DNA of 42,170 nucleotides from the NCBI GenBank assembly GCA_938011245.1, contig CALLUJ010000036.1, positions 1 to 42,170 on the forward strand. The letters run 5' to 3'. The position numbers and the translations under genes were made by a program. Positions 24,491-33,187 of this stretch are shown piece by piece. The notes under the pieces were generated by a model, which saw only the letters and a program-made list of their open reading frames with translations, did no database searches and had not been told where the DNA came from. Origin of the DNA: an uncultured Aquimarina sp. (GTDB taxonomy: Bacteria > Bacteroidota > Bacteroidia > Flavobacteriales > Flavobacteriaceae). How positions within the stretch are numbered: position 1 is the first letter of the stretch; each line of letters opens with the position of its first letter.

Positions 24491-26368
24491 TTACAGTTTT
24501 AAGGATTTAGTGTCTTTTCCTTCAAAAATTGTTTTAGCTTTTCCTTTATAAGTATTGTTCTTAAAGGTTAAGTTTTTTGATTCGAAAATTCTAATAACAG
24601 GATTTTTAGGGAAAAGTTGAGGAAAAGTTCCAGAATTGTTAATGGTATTTCCAGAAAACTCTAAACCATCTGTATTAGTTAATTGTAAAATTAAATTATC
24701 AAAATGATTAAACGTATTTTTTATAATTTTGATATTTTTAAAAGCAATACTCTTATTATCATCATCAGTATCAAAACGAATTACACCTCTTTTAAACCCA
24801 CTATGTTGGCAATCCTGGAAAGTATTGTTTTTAATTACGATATCTTGAGCATTACCAGATTCAAACCAAAAGCCACTTTCCACAGGGATTAACAAAGCTT
24901 CCATTTGAGTTCCAAAAAAATTATTTTCTATAATGGCTCCTTTTGGAGTAGACAATAGTAACCCTCTAGCTCTATTATTTTTAATTTGACAATTTTTTAC
25001 AATTAATTTTGGATATGCGTCTGTATTTTCTACAAGGTCACCTACTTTAAGATCTTTAGGTAAATTCTCTTTAGTAGTAAGTATATGGTATCTACCATTT
25101 ATAGTTTTAATATTTTCTATAGTCACATTTTTATAAGGAAAAAAAGAATTACTAAGACGAACTAGTCCTAAGTTATCTCCTTTTTTACCAACTATAAAAC
25201 CTTGTTGTTGTGAATGTCCCATTCTAATACCTAACTTTTTAGGTCCAAGTATATCTACTATTTCTTGATATGCTCCATGAATATTACTAGCATCGTCTAA
25301 TTGATTTTCAAACGTACAATTCAACAATTCAACAACGCCTCTACAACCTACAAAATGGGTGGCATCTGCAGTAGTAGAAACAATACGTCCTCGAGAAGGA
25401 GTTACATTAAAATTATTTAAACTTACATTCTCACAATTTTCAGCAATTAGTCCCATTCCACCAGCATGATGTACAGTTACATTCTGTGCTTTAAAATTAG
25501 TATTCCAAGTTAATCTAAACGCGGGAGCTACTCGATTAATACTTTGATCTCCTTTAGCTGTTAAAATAAAACCTACTGGAGGTAACCCTTTTTTATGATT
25601 ATATATACGAACTAATCCAGGTTTAATTTCTTTAGCTTTTAGTTTTTCTTGTTTACCTATTTTTTTAAAAAATTTAGAACGGACGTCTTTTTTGTATTTA
25701 TATACAACATTATCTAAATTAAATTGAGATTCGGATTTTTCGCTAGTGGTTAAAGGAGTGTATGCATGTGTATTAAAAGCAATAGCTCTTCTAATAGAAT
25801 CGTACAATATAGTTTGACCTAAAGAATGTTCATAATATTCCTTTATAAAAATAAGCTGACCATTTCTAATTTCATAAGGATATTCTTTTGAAATGTTAAC
25901 ATCAAAGGACTTTTCATTAATATTGTTAGCTACTACAGTCATTTCACTATGAAAAGAAACAGCCCAATCGATAGAAACATTTTTGATAGTTATGTTTTCA
26001 GAATGGTCTATAAGAAAAGGAATCATTATACCATGAAAAATAAAAGTAGCTCCTTGTCCATCAATTGTAACATTTTTCCATTTATTTACGGGAAAAGCAG
26101 TCTTTACCATTAAATCATCATGATTGGAGATACGGCAAAATGTTTCATATCCTTTATCTGGATAAAAATGATATTCTCCTTTTTGAAATTTAATAAGTCG
26201 AATTTTGGCTTCTAAATCAAGTGTTTTTTCTAAAACTTTGCTCGTGGCATCGTCACTAATACTAGTGTCAAAATATAAAGTATCGGAGTCGTTAAAAGCT
26301 GATGAATACTGCCATGTGGTGAAAAAAAGAATTAAAAAGTGAAATACTAATTTTAGGTTTCGTGTCAT
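24491..26368 (-). CDS. GH110-like secreted alpha-1,3-galactosidase (right-handed beta-helix)
   Basis: Predicted exported glycosidase of 625 residues. A signal peptide covers about 1-24. Beta-helix rungs follow, for example WKNVTIDGQGATFIFHGIMI, ENITIKNVSIDW and AQDIVIKNNTFQD. Two conserved acidic patches stand out at about 331-362: TTADATHFVGC and NQLDDASNIHG. I recognise these and the AFPVNKWKNVTIDGQG block from Bacteroides alpha-1,3-galactosidases (GH110). That family acts on blood-group-B-type and linear alpha-1,3-galactosides, and a marine member acts on lambda-carrageenan oligosaccharides. No SusC/SusD pair, sulfatase or regulator is adjacent, so it is outside a usual polysaccharide locus. 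The substrate is not fixed by sequence. Confidence 0.78.
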   Translation of the reverse strand: MTRNLKLVFHFLILFFTTWQYSSAFNDSDTLYFDTSISDDATSKVLEKTLDLEAKIRLIKFQKGEYHFYPDKGYETFCRISNHDDLMVKTAFPVNKWKNVTIDGQGATFIFHGIMIPFLIDHSENITIKNVSIDWAVSFHSEMTVVANNINEKSFDVNISKEYPYEIRNGQLIFIKEYYEHSLGQTILYDSIRRAIAFNTHAYTPLTTSEKSESQFNLDNVVYKYKKDVRSKFFKKIGKQEKLKAKEIKPGLVRIYNHKKGLPPVGFILTAKGDQSINRVAPAFRLTWNTNFKAQNVTVHHAGGMGLIAENCENVSLNNFNVTPSRGRIVSTTADATHFVGCRGVVELLNCTFENQLDDASNIHGAYQEIVDILGPKKLGIRMGHSQQQGFIVGKKGDNLGLVRLSNSFFPYKNVTIENIKTINGRYHILTTKENLPKDLKVGDLVENTDAYPKLIVKNCQIKNNRARGLLLSTPKGAIIENNFFGTQMEALLIPVESGFWFESGNAQDIVIKNNTFQDCQHSGFKRGVIRFDTDDDNKSIAFKNIKIIKNTFNHFDNLILQLTNTDGLEFSGNTINNSGTFPQLFPKNPVIRIFESKNLTFKNNTYKGKAKTIFEGKDTKSLKL

Positions 26369-26428
26369 CTTGAAAAAATTAAGATAGCTAAGATATAATT
26401 TTTTAAATATACTTATAAAAAATATTTG

Positions 26429-26436
26429 TAAATTTG
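26429..26436 (+). promoter_or_regulatory. Promoter -7 box for rpsA
   Basis: TAAATTTG fits TAnnTTTG and is followed by GCAG. It implies a 5' leader of about 100 bases before ATG 26546, longer than for other genes here. Confidence 0.55.
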
Positions 26437-26489
26437 CAGTCCATTTGTGGGGGTAGGTTATGCAAATTGGACAAAACTATTTTAAACAC

Positions 26490-26535
26490 TTTTACAAATT
26501 ACCCTTTAATTACCTAACTGTTTGTAAAATACAAA
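26490..26535 (+). promoter_or_regulatory. Two mutually exclusive hairpins in the rpsA leader
   Basis: TTTTACAAA (26490-26498) can pair with TTTGTAAAA (26521-26529) over a 22-base loop. The latter's TTTGTA can instead pair with TACAAA (26530-26535) over a 3-base loop, 10 bases before the start codon. The overlap means only one can form. Ribosomal protein S1 represses its own mRNA in E. coli, so a translational switch is a reasonable guess, but both stems are AT-rich and could be chance. Confidence 0.35.
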
Positions 26536-26545
26536 TTTTATCTTC

Positions 26546-28330
26546 ATGTCTGAAGAAACAACAAACCAAGAAGCTCAAGCGACTGTAAGTCCTGAGCAAT
26601 TTTTAAAAGATTTTAACTGGCACAACTACGAAGAAGGAATCGACGTAATAGAGGATACTCAGTTAGAAGAATTTGAAAAACTAGTAGCAGAGAATTTTGT
26701 AGATACTTTAAATGATGAAGTAGTTACAGGAACCGTTATTAATTTAACGGATAGAGATGCTATTATTGATATTAATGCTAAATCTGAAGGAGTAATTTCT
26801 CTTAACGAATTTCGTTATAATCCAGATTTAAAAGTAGGCGATAAAGTAGAAGTGTTAATTGATGTACGTGAAGATGCTACAGGACAATTAGTACTATCTC
26901 ATCGTAAAGCACGTGTAATTAAAGCATGGGATCGTGTTAATAATGCTCACGAAACAGGGGAGATTGTTAATGGGTTTGTTAAATGTCGTACTAAAGGAGG
27001 TATGATTGTAGATGTTTTTGGAATTGAAGCATTCTTGCCAGGATCGCAAATTGATGTAAAACCAATCCGTGATTACGATGTTTATGTAAATAAAACAATG
27101 GAATTCAAAGTGGTTAAAATTAATCACGAGTTCAAGAATGTTGTAGTTTCCCATAAAGCGCTTATCGAAGCAGATATCGAGGAGCAGAAAAAAGAAATTA
27201 TAGGTCAATTAGAAAAAGGTCAAGTATTAGAAGGTACGGTTAAAAATGTTACTTCTTATGGAGTTTTTGTTGATCTAGGTGGAGTAGATGGATTAGTACA
27301 CATTACCGATTTATCTTGGTCTCGTATTAATCACCCAAGTGAAATGGTGGAATTAGATCAAAAATTAAACGTGGTAATTTTAGACTTTGATGAAGCTAAA
27401 ACACGTATTCAATTAGGTCTTAAACAATTAAAACCACACCCATGGGAGGCTCTTAATGGAGACTTAAAAGTAGGAGATAAAGTAAAAGGTAAAGTAGTTG
27501 TAATAGCAGATTACGGTGCATTTATTGAAGTAGAAGAAGGTGTTGAAGGATTAGTACACGTTAGTGAAATGAGTTGGTCTACACATTTGCGTTCAGCTCA
27601 AGACTTCGTAAAAGTTGGAGACGAAGTAGATGCTGTTATTTTAACATTAGATAGAGAAGAACGTAAAATGTCTTTAGGAATCAAACAAATGACTCCAGAC
27701 CCATGGACAGATATTACTTCTAAATACCCAGTAGGTTCTAGGCATACAGGTGTGGTTCGTAACTTTACAAACTTCGGTGTATTTGTAGAATTAGAAGAAG
27801 GTATTGACGGACTTATATATATATCCGACCTTTCTTGGACTAAGAAAGTTAAACACCCATCAGACTTTTGTACTGTAGGAGATAAGTTAGATGTTGTAGT
27901 GTTAGAATTAGATGTTGACGGACGTAAATTAAGTTTAGGTCACAAACAAACAGAAACTAATCCTTGGGATAAGTATGAAAATGAATTTGCTGTAGGAACT
28001 AAACACACTGCTACTATTACAGATGTAAGTGATAAAGGTGCTACAATAGAATTTAATGCTGATGTTATTGCTTTTGCTCCAGGTCGTCACTTAGAGAAAG
28101 AAGATGGTTCTAAATTAGGCAAAGCAGATTCGGCAGAATTTGTAGTTATTGAATTTAATAAAGAATTCAAAAGAGTAGTAATTTCCCATACCGCTTTATT
28201 TAAAGAAGAAGAAGCTAAAGAGGTGAAACAAGCTGCAAAGAAAGCACAGTCTAATAACGAGAAAACAACTCTTGGAGATTTAGATGCGTTAGCTGAATTA
28301 AAGGCAAAATTAGAAAAGGGAGGAAACTAA
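26546..28330 (+). CDS. rpsA: 30S ribosomal protein S1
   Basis: Ribosome-associated RNA-binding protein that helps load mRNA, important in a lineage that rarely uses Shine-Dalgarno pairing. Six S1 (OB-fold) repeats span about residues 55-555. The clearest are GTVKNVTSYGVFVDLGGVDG, GKVVVIADYGAFIEVEEGVE and GVVRNFTNFGVFVELEEGID, each ending in VHITDLSW, VHVSEMSW or YISDLSW. The acidic N-terminus and the lysine/glutamate-rich C-terminal tail are usual. Length (594) is near the norm. Single gene with a long leader and a strong terminator. Confidence 0.97.
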   Translation: MSEETTNQEAQATVSPEQFLKDFNWHNYEEGIDVIEDTQLEEFEKLVAENFVDTLNDEVVTGTVINLTDRDAIIDINAKSEGVISLNEFRYNPDLKVGDKVEVLIDVREDATGQLVLSHRKARVIKAWDRVNNAHETGEIVNGFVKCRTKGGMIVDVFGIEAFLPGSQIDVKPIRDYDVYVNKTMEFKVVKINHEFKNVVVSHKALIEADIEEQKKEIIGQLEKGQVLEGTVKNVTSYGVFVDLGGVDGLVHITDLSWSRINHPSEMVELDQKLNVVILDFDEAKTRIQLGLKQLKPHPWEALNGDLKVGDKVKGKVVVIADYGAFIEVEEGVEGLVHVSEMSWSTHLRSAQDFVKVGDEVDAVILTLDREERKMSLGIKQMTPDPWTDITSKYPVGSRHTGVVRNFTNFGVFVELEEGIDGLIYISDLSWTKKVKHPSDFCTVGDKLDVVVLELDVDGRKLSLGHKQTETNPWDKYENEFAVGTKHTATITDVSDKGATIEFNADVIAFAPGRHLEKEDGSKLGKADSAEFVVIEFNKEFKRVVISHTALFKEEEAKEVKQAAKKAQSNNEKTTLGDLDALAELKAKLEKGGN

Positions 28331-28352
28331 TAATAAGTTTTTAACTTTAATA

Positions 28353-28385
28353 AAAAAAAGCACCTCAAAATGAGGTGCTTTTTTT
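28353..28385 (+). terminator. Intrinsic terminator of rpsA
   Basis: A 15-bp stem, AAAAAAAGCACCTCA / TGAGGTGCTTTTTTT, with a 3-base loop, 22 bp after the stop codon. The T-run makes it a strong textbook terminator. Confidence 0.95.
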
Positions 28386-28484
28386 ATGTCTTTATTTTTT
28401 ACTAAAGAACCTATTTCTATTGAAAAATATTTTTTACAATCAGTATAAATTACACTAAAAGAATAAATATTTTATAGATATAAC

Positions 28485-28492
28485 TATATTTG
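28485..28492 (+). promoter_or_regulatory. Promoter -7 box of the ilvD-ilvB-ilvN operon
   Basis: TATATTTG fits TAnnTTTG. It implies a leader of roughly 128 bases before ilvD, unusually long here and containing several overlapping hairpins. Confidence 0.6.
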
Positions 28493-28506
28493 TGGGCAAT
28501 AAAAGC

Positions 28507-28585
28507 AGAGATATTCAATCTCTAAATACAGTTGAATATCGTATTAAACTAGTGTAATAAATAGTTTTTTAAAATGTAAAAACTA
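28507..28585 (+). promoter_or_regulatory. Structured ilv leader with possible Ile-Val-Leu mini-peptide
   Basis: Stem A pairs AGAGAT with ATCTCT (28507-28523). Stem B pairs GATATTCAA with TTGAATATC, a perfect 9 bp (28510-28540), and excludes A. A tiny frame, TTG AAT ATC GTA TTA AAC TAG (28532-28552), encodes M-N-I-V-L-N, containing the three amino acids whose synthesis this operon serves. Stem C pairs AAACTA with TAGTTT (28546-28567) and excludes stem D, TAGTTTTT with AAAAACTA (28562-28585). Stem D is followed by CTTTTATTT and so looks like a weak terminator. The layout suggests attenuation, but the peptide is very short and the stems AT-rich. Confidence 0.35.
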
Positions 28586-28626
28586 CTTTTATTTACAACA
28601 GAGAAAAAGACTATAAAATTATTGGA

Positions 28627-30303
28627 ATGAAGATTAATAAATACAGTCAAAATGTTACACAAGACGATACACAGCCAGCAGCGCAAGCAATGTTGTACGC
28701 AGTAGGTCTTAAAGAGGAAGATTTTGAAAAACCTTTAGTGGGTATTGCAAGTACTGGTTATGAGGGAAACCCTTGTAATATGCATTTAAATGATTTAGCT
28801 AAATTGGTTAAAAAAGGTGTAAACTCAAAAGAGTCAGTAGGATTAATCTTTAATACTATAGGTGTTAGTGATGGTATTTCAATGGGAACTCCAGGGATGC
28901 GTTTTTCATTGCCATCTCGCGATGTTATTGCAGATTCTATGGAAACAGTAGTACAAGCAATGTCTTATGATGGTTTGGTTACTGTAGTTGGATGCGATAA
29001 AAATATGCCAGGGGCATTAATGGCAATGTTGCGTTTAAATAGACCCGCTATTTTAGTATATGGAGGAACCATAGCATCTGGATGTCACGAGGATAAAAAA
29101 TTAGATGTAGTATCTGCATTTGAAGCATGGGGAGAAAAAGTAGCAGGAACCATGGAAGAAAACGAATATCAAAGTATTATAAAAAAAGCCATTCCTGGTG
29201 CTGGAGCATGTGGAGGAATGTACACAGCTAATACAATGGCTTCTGCAATAGAGGCTTTGGGTATGGCATTACCATATAATTCTTCTAACCCTGCAATTAG
29301 TAAAGATAAAGAAGCAGAATGTATCGATGCAGGAGCTAAAATGCGTTTTTTGTTAGAAAAAGATATTAAACCTTTAGATATTGTAACCCGTAAATCTTTA
29401 GAAAATGCAATTCGTTTAGTAACCATAATGGGAGGATCTACGAATGCAGTACTTCATTTCTTAGCTATTGCTAGAGCTGCCGATATTGAGTTTACGTTGG
29501 AAGACTTTCAGCATATTAGCGATACAACTCCATTTATAGCAGATTTAAAGCCTAGTGGGAAATTCTTAATGGAAGATGTGCATAGAGTAGGAGGGATTCC
29601 TGCAGTACTAAAATATTTACATAAAAACGGGTTACTACACGGGGATTGCATGACGGTTACAGGTAAAACTTTAGCAGAAAATTTAGCCGACGTACCAGAT
29701 TTAGTAGAAGGTCAAGAAGTAATAAAGCCTTTAGAAAACCCAATAAAAGCCACAGGACATTTACGTATGCTTTATGGAAATTTAGCGCAAAATGGTTCGG
29801 TAGCAAAAATTACAGGAAAAGAAGGATTACTTTTCAAAGGTCCAGCAAGAGTTTTTGAAGGAGAATATGCTGCAAATGATGGTATCCGAACAGGATTAGT
29901 AAAAAAAGGAGATGTAGTAGTTATACGCTACGAAGGTCCTAAAGGAGGACCAGGGATGCCCGAAATGCTTAAACCAACCGCTGCTATTATGGGAGCAGGT
30001 TTAGGAAAAGATGTAGCGTTAATTACAGATGGACGTTTTTCTGGAGGAACTCATGGTTTTGTAGTTGGACATATTTCTCCAGAAGCACAAGAAGGAGGAA
30101 CAATAGGTTTAGTTAAAGATGGTGATATTATTACTATTGATGCCGAAACTAACACTATTGCTGTGGATGTATCAGAAGAAGAATTAGTAGAACGTAAGAA
30201 ATCATGGGTAGAACCGCCATTAAAATTTAAAAAAGGAGTATTATATAAATATGCTCGCTCAGTATCTTCGGCCTCTCAAGGTTGTGTGACTGATGAATTT
30301 TAG
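28627..30303 (+). CDS. ilvD: Dihydroxy-acid dehydratase
   Basis: Iron-sulfur enzyme that dehydrates 2,3-dihydroxy acids to 2-keto acids, the third step of valine/isoleucine synthesis. The three cluster cysteines are in place: Cys50 (GNPCNMH), Cys123 (VGCDKNMPG) and Cys195 ([12 protein letters not shown]). The C-terminal [19 protein letters not shown] is the usual substrate/metal segment. Length (558) is normal. First gene of ilvD-ilvB-ilvN. Confidence 0.97.
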   Translation: MKINKYSQNVTQDDTQPAAQAMLYAVGLKEEDFEKPLVGIASTGYEGNPCNMHLNDLAKLVKKGVNSKESVGLIFNTIGVSDGISMGTPGMRFSLPSRDVIADSMETVVQAMSYDGLVTVVGCDKNMPGALMAMLRLNRPAILVYGGTIASGCHEDKKLDVVSAFEAWGEKVAGTMEENEYQSIIKKAIPGAGACGGMYTANTMASAIEALGMALPYNSSNPAISKDKEAECIDAGAKMRFLLEKDIKPLDIVTRKSLENAIRLVTIMGGSTNAVLHFLAIARAADIEFTLEDFQHISDTTPFIADLKPSGKFLMEDVHRVGGIPAVLKYLHKNGLLHGDCMTVTGKTLAENLADVPDLVEGQEVIKPLENPIKATGHLRMLYGNLAQNGSVAKITGKEGLLFKGPARVFEGEYAANDGIRTGLVKKGDVVVIRYEGPKGGPGMPEMLKPTAAIMGAGLGKDVALITDGRFSGGTHGFVVGHISPEAQEGGTIGLVKDGDIITIDAETNTIAVDVSEEELVERKKSWVEPPLKFKKGVLYKYARSVSSASQGCVTDEF

Positions 30304-30379
30304 CAATAATTATTGAGTATCAGTATAGTGGTTTTAGTTTTTAGAATAATTCTTTTATTTTAAGACACAAAAATAAATA

Positions 30380-30401
30380 GCTTACAGTGGAAACTGCAAG
30401 C
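30380..30401 (+). promoter_or_regulatory. Hairpin with GNRA-type loop before ilvB
   Basis: GCTT-a-CAGT-GGAA-ACTG-c-AAGC: eight base pairs with one internal mismatch, closed by the tetraloop GGAA. It ends 17 bp before the ilvB ATG and has no T-run, so it is not a terminator. It may mark an RNA processing site or tune ilvB translation relative to ilvD. Confidence 0.5.
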
Positions 30402-30418
30402 CAAAAGAAATAAAGAAA

Positions 30419-32116
30419 ATGAGTAAAACAGTTCGTATTACTGGAGCAGAAGCGGTAATTCGTTGCCTACTAGAAGAAGACGTAGATTTAATTTACGGAT
30501 ACCCTGGAGGAGCAATTATGCCGGTTTATGATGAGCTTTATAAGTATCAAGATAAATTAACACATGTTCTTACACGTCATGAACAAGGTGCGACACATGC
30601 GGCACAAGGTTATGCACGAACCAGTGGAAAAGTAGGAGTTGCTATTGCTACTTCTGGGCCTGGTGCAACCAACTTGGTAACAGGTATTGCCGATGCACAA
30701 ATAGACTCTACACCAATGGTATGTATTACTGGTCAAGTAGCTTCTCATTTATTGGGTTCTGATGCATTTCAGGAAACAGATATAATAGGAATCTCTACCC
30801 CTGTAACCAAATGGAATATTCAAGTTACTAAAGCAGAAGATATTCCAGAAGTAATGGCAAAAGCTTTTTATATAGCACGCTCTGGACGACCAGGGCCTGT
30901 ATTAGTGGATATTACTAAAGATGCTCAGTTTTCAGAATTTGATTTTAGTTACGAAAAATGTAAAGGAGTTAGGAGCTATAAAGCCATACCTAAAACAGAC
31001 CCTCAATCTCTTAAAGATGCCGCAGCTTTAATTAATGAAGCAGAAAAACCTATGATTGTATGGGGACAAGGGGTTATTCTTGGAGAAGCTGAGGCAGAGT
31101 TTAAAGCATTTGTTGAAAAAACAAACATACCTGCAGCTTGGACAATTCTTGGAGTTTCTGCTCTCGAAACTAAGCATGAGCTAAATGTAGGAATGGTAGG
31201 AATGCATGGAAATTACGGTCCTAATAAACTTACAAACGAGTGCGATTTGTTAATAGCTATTGGTATGCGTTTTGATGATCGTGTTACAGGAAATTTAGAA
31301 ACTTATGCGAGACAAGCTAAAGTAATTCATTTTGAAATAGATCCAGCAGAAATTAGTAAAAATGTATATGCAGATGTTGCCGTAATGGGTAACGTAAAGA
31401 CTACTCTAGAAGGTATTTTACCGTTAGTAGATGCTAAAAAACATGATACTTGGTTAGCAGAATTTAAAGCCTTTGATAAAATAGAGCAAGAAAAAGTAAT
31501 TCAAGAAGAACTTTACCCATCTAAAGATGGAATTAGTATGGGAGAAGTAATTCGAAACATTAATGAAGTTACTAAAGGAGATGCTGTGGTAGTTACCGAT
31601 GTAGGACAACACCAAATGATGGCTATTCGCTATGCCGATTTTGTAAAATCTAAAAGTAATGTAACTTCTGGAGGTTTGGGAACTATGGGATTTGCTCTTC
31701 CGGCAGCTATTGGTGCAAAAATGGGAGCACAGGATCGTCAAGTGATAGCGGTTATTGGTGATGGAGGTTATCAAATGACAATACAAGAATTAGGAACTAT
31801 TTTTCAAAACAATATAGGAGTTAAAATTGTAGTATTGAATAATGAGTTTTTAGGAATGGTACGCCAGTGGCAAGAATTATTCTTTGAAAATCGATATGCA
31901 TCTACAGAAATGACTAATCCAAATTTTGTTAAAATAGCAGAAGGATATAATATTCCAGCTAATAGAGTAAAAGAAAGAGCTCATTTAGCTAATGCTGTAA
32001 AAACAATGTTAGAAACTGACGGTCCTTATTTTCTTGAAGTATGTGTAGAAAAGGAAAATAATGTATTCCCAATGATTCCAACAGGAGCTTCGGTTTCAGA
32101 TATAAGATTGAGTTAA
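30419..32116 (+). CDS. ilvB: Acetolactate synthase large (catalytic) subunit
   Basis: Thiamine-diphosphate enzyme that makes acetolactate or acetohydroxybutyrate, the first common step of branched-chain amino-acid synthesis. The catalytic glutamate is Glu55 in HEQGATHAAQGYAR, preceded by YGYPGGAIMPVYDEL. The TPP motif GDGGYQMTIQELGTIFQNN and the following NNEFLGMVRQWQ lie in the C-terminal third. Length (565) is normal. It is followed after one base by ilvN. Confidence 0.97.
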   Translation: MSKTVRITGAEAVIRCLLEEDVDLIYGYPGGAIMPVYDELYKYQDKLTHVLTRHEQGATHAAQGYARTSGKVGVAIATSGPGATNLVTGIADAQIDSTPMVCITGQVASHLLGSDAFQETDIIGISTPVTKWNIQVTKAEDIPEVMAKAFYIARSGRPGPVLVDITKDAQFSEFDFSYEKCKGVRSYKAIPKTDPQSLKDAAALINEAEKPMIVWGQGVILGEAEAEFKAFVEKTNIPAAWTILGVSALETKHELNVGMVGMHGNYGPNKLTNECDLLIAIGMRFDDRVTGNLETYARQAKVIHFEIDPAEISKNVYADVAVMGNVKTTLEGILPLVDAKKHDTWLAEFKAFDKIEQEKVIQEELYPSKDGISMGEVIRNINEVTKGDAVVVTDVGQHQMMAIRYADFVKSKSNVTSGGLGTMGFALPAAIGAKMGAQDRQVIAVIGDGGYQMTIQELGTIFQNNIGVKIVVLNNEFLGMVRQWQELFFENRYASTEMTNPNFVKIAEGYNIPANRVKERAHLANAVKTMLETDGPYFLEVCVEKENNVFPMIPTGASVSDIRLS

Positions 32117-32117
32117 A

Positions 32118-32654
32118 ATGGAAGAAAAGAAACAATATTATACAATTTCGGTTTATACCGAAAATAACATAGGTTTAGTTAATCGTATTTCTACAATTTT
32201 TTTAAAAAGACATGTCAATCTATTAAGTATGACGGCTTCAGAATCTGAAATTGAAGACGTATATCGTTTTACGATATTAGTTAAAATGACAGAAGATAAA
32301 GTAAAGAAGATTGTTGGTCAAATAGAAAAACAAATAGAAGTAATTAAGGCGTATTACCATACCGATGAAGAAACAATATCACAAGAAACAGCTTTGTTTA
32401 AAGTAGCATCTAAGTTACTTTTTGAAGAACCACAAGTTCAAAATATTATTAAAAGAAGTGGAGCTACTATTGTTACGGTAAACAAAAACTTTTTTGTAAT
32501 TTCTAAAACAGGAAGACGCATAGAAACAGAAGCGTTATATTCTGCATTAAAACCCTTTGGATTACTGCAATTTGTTCGTTCTGGACGTATTGCCGTAACA
32601 AAAGAAGCGATGAATATTTCTGATGTATTAAAAGACTTTGACGACTTAGATTAA
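32118..32654 (+). CDS. ilvN: Acetolactate synthase small (regulatory) subunit
   Basis: Binds IlvB, raises its activity and confers feedback inhibition by valine. The N-terminal ACT domain (about 5-80) opens with YTISVYTENNIGLVNRIS and NLLSMTASES. The second domain (about 85-160) has the usual RSGATIVTVNKNFFVISKTG block. It begins one base after the ilvB stop, so translation is coupled. The gene usually next in this operon, ilvC, is absent here. Confidence 0.95.
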   Translation: MEEKKQYYTISVYTENNIGLVNRISTIFLKRHVNLLSMTASESEIEDVYRFTILVKMTEDKVKKIVGQIEKQIEVIKAYYHTDEETISQETALFKVASKLLFEEPQVQNIIKRSGATIVTVNKNFFVISKTGRRIETEALYSALKPFGLLQFVRSGRIAVTKEAMNISDVLKDFDDLD

Positions 32655-33187
32655 TGTAATTTTATAGTTTTAAAACAAAAAAGAGACAGTTTAAAGTAGG
32701 ATAAATACATTTAAAATTGTTTGTTATAATTTTTGATTAAAATATTTTTTTTATTTTCCTTTGAAAGTATATATGTTACTTGCTGTAAGAAATATAAAAT
32801 AATGATTTTTTTAAGTTTTAAGATGTGTTTTCCTGTATCTTTTTTTGAAAAATTATAGGAAACTTGACGAATGCATAAAGGTAATTTGAAATATAATTTT
32901 AACTACATCCCTTTGTTTGTTTTAATTGGAGTTTTACTTGGTCTAAAGAGCACTTATTAATGGTTCGCTTTGCTAAAAGTAAATTAGAATGATTTAAGAA
33001 TTATAGTGATTTTCTTAATGAAATGCTTTCTACAGAAACAATACAAAGGTTTAAATATTACCTTCCTATAAAGTACTGCTTGTGCATATAATATTTTACT
33101 ATAATTAAATAGAATAGAGCTTAGAATTAAAAAAGGAAGTATTTTTGAGTAAAATCTATTCAACCATAAAATTATTCAAAAAAATAT
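32655..33187 (+). other. 533-bp gap with small hydrophobic frame and possible decayed coding DNA
   Basis: No gene is assured. A 29-codon frame at 32871-32960 encodes a peptide with one hydrophobic helix (YIPLFVLIGVLLGLK). A second frame after it (from 32959) reads MVRFAKSKLE, stop, then FKNYSDFLNEMLSTETIQRF, which looks like broken coding sequence. I cannot assign a family. No terminator for ilvN is clear. The ilvC gene is not present even as a fragment. Confidence 0.35.

Noticed and set aside
26894-27208. 104-codon minus-strand frame inside rpsA
   Set aside because: Antisense shadow of a highly conserved gene; the phenylalanine- and asparagine-rich translation is typical of such shadows.
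31454-31786. 110-codon minus-strand frame inside ilvB
   Set aside because: Antisense to the TPP-binding region, with serine- and histidine-rich low-complexity translation.
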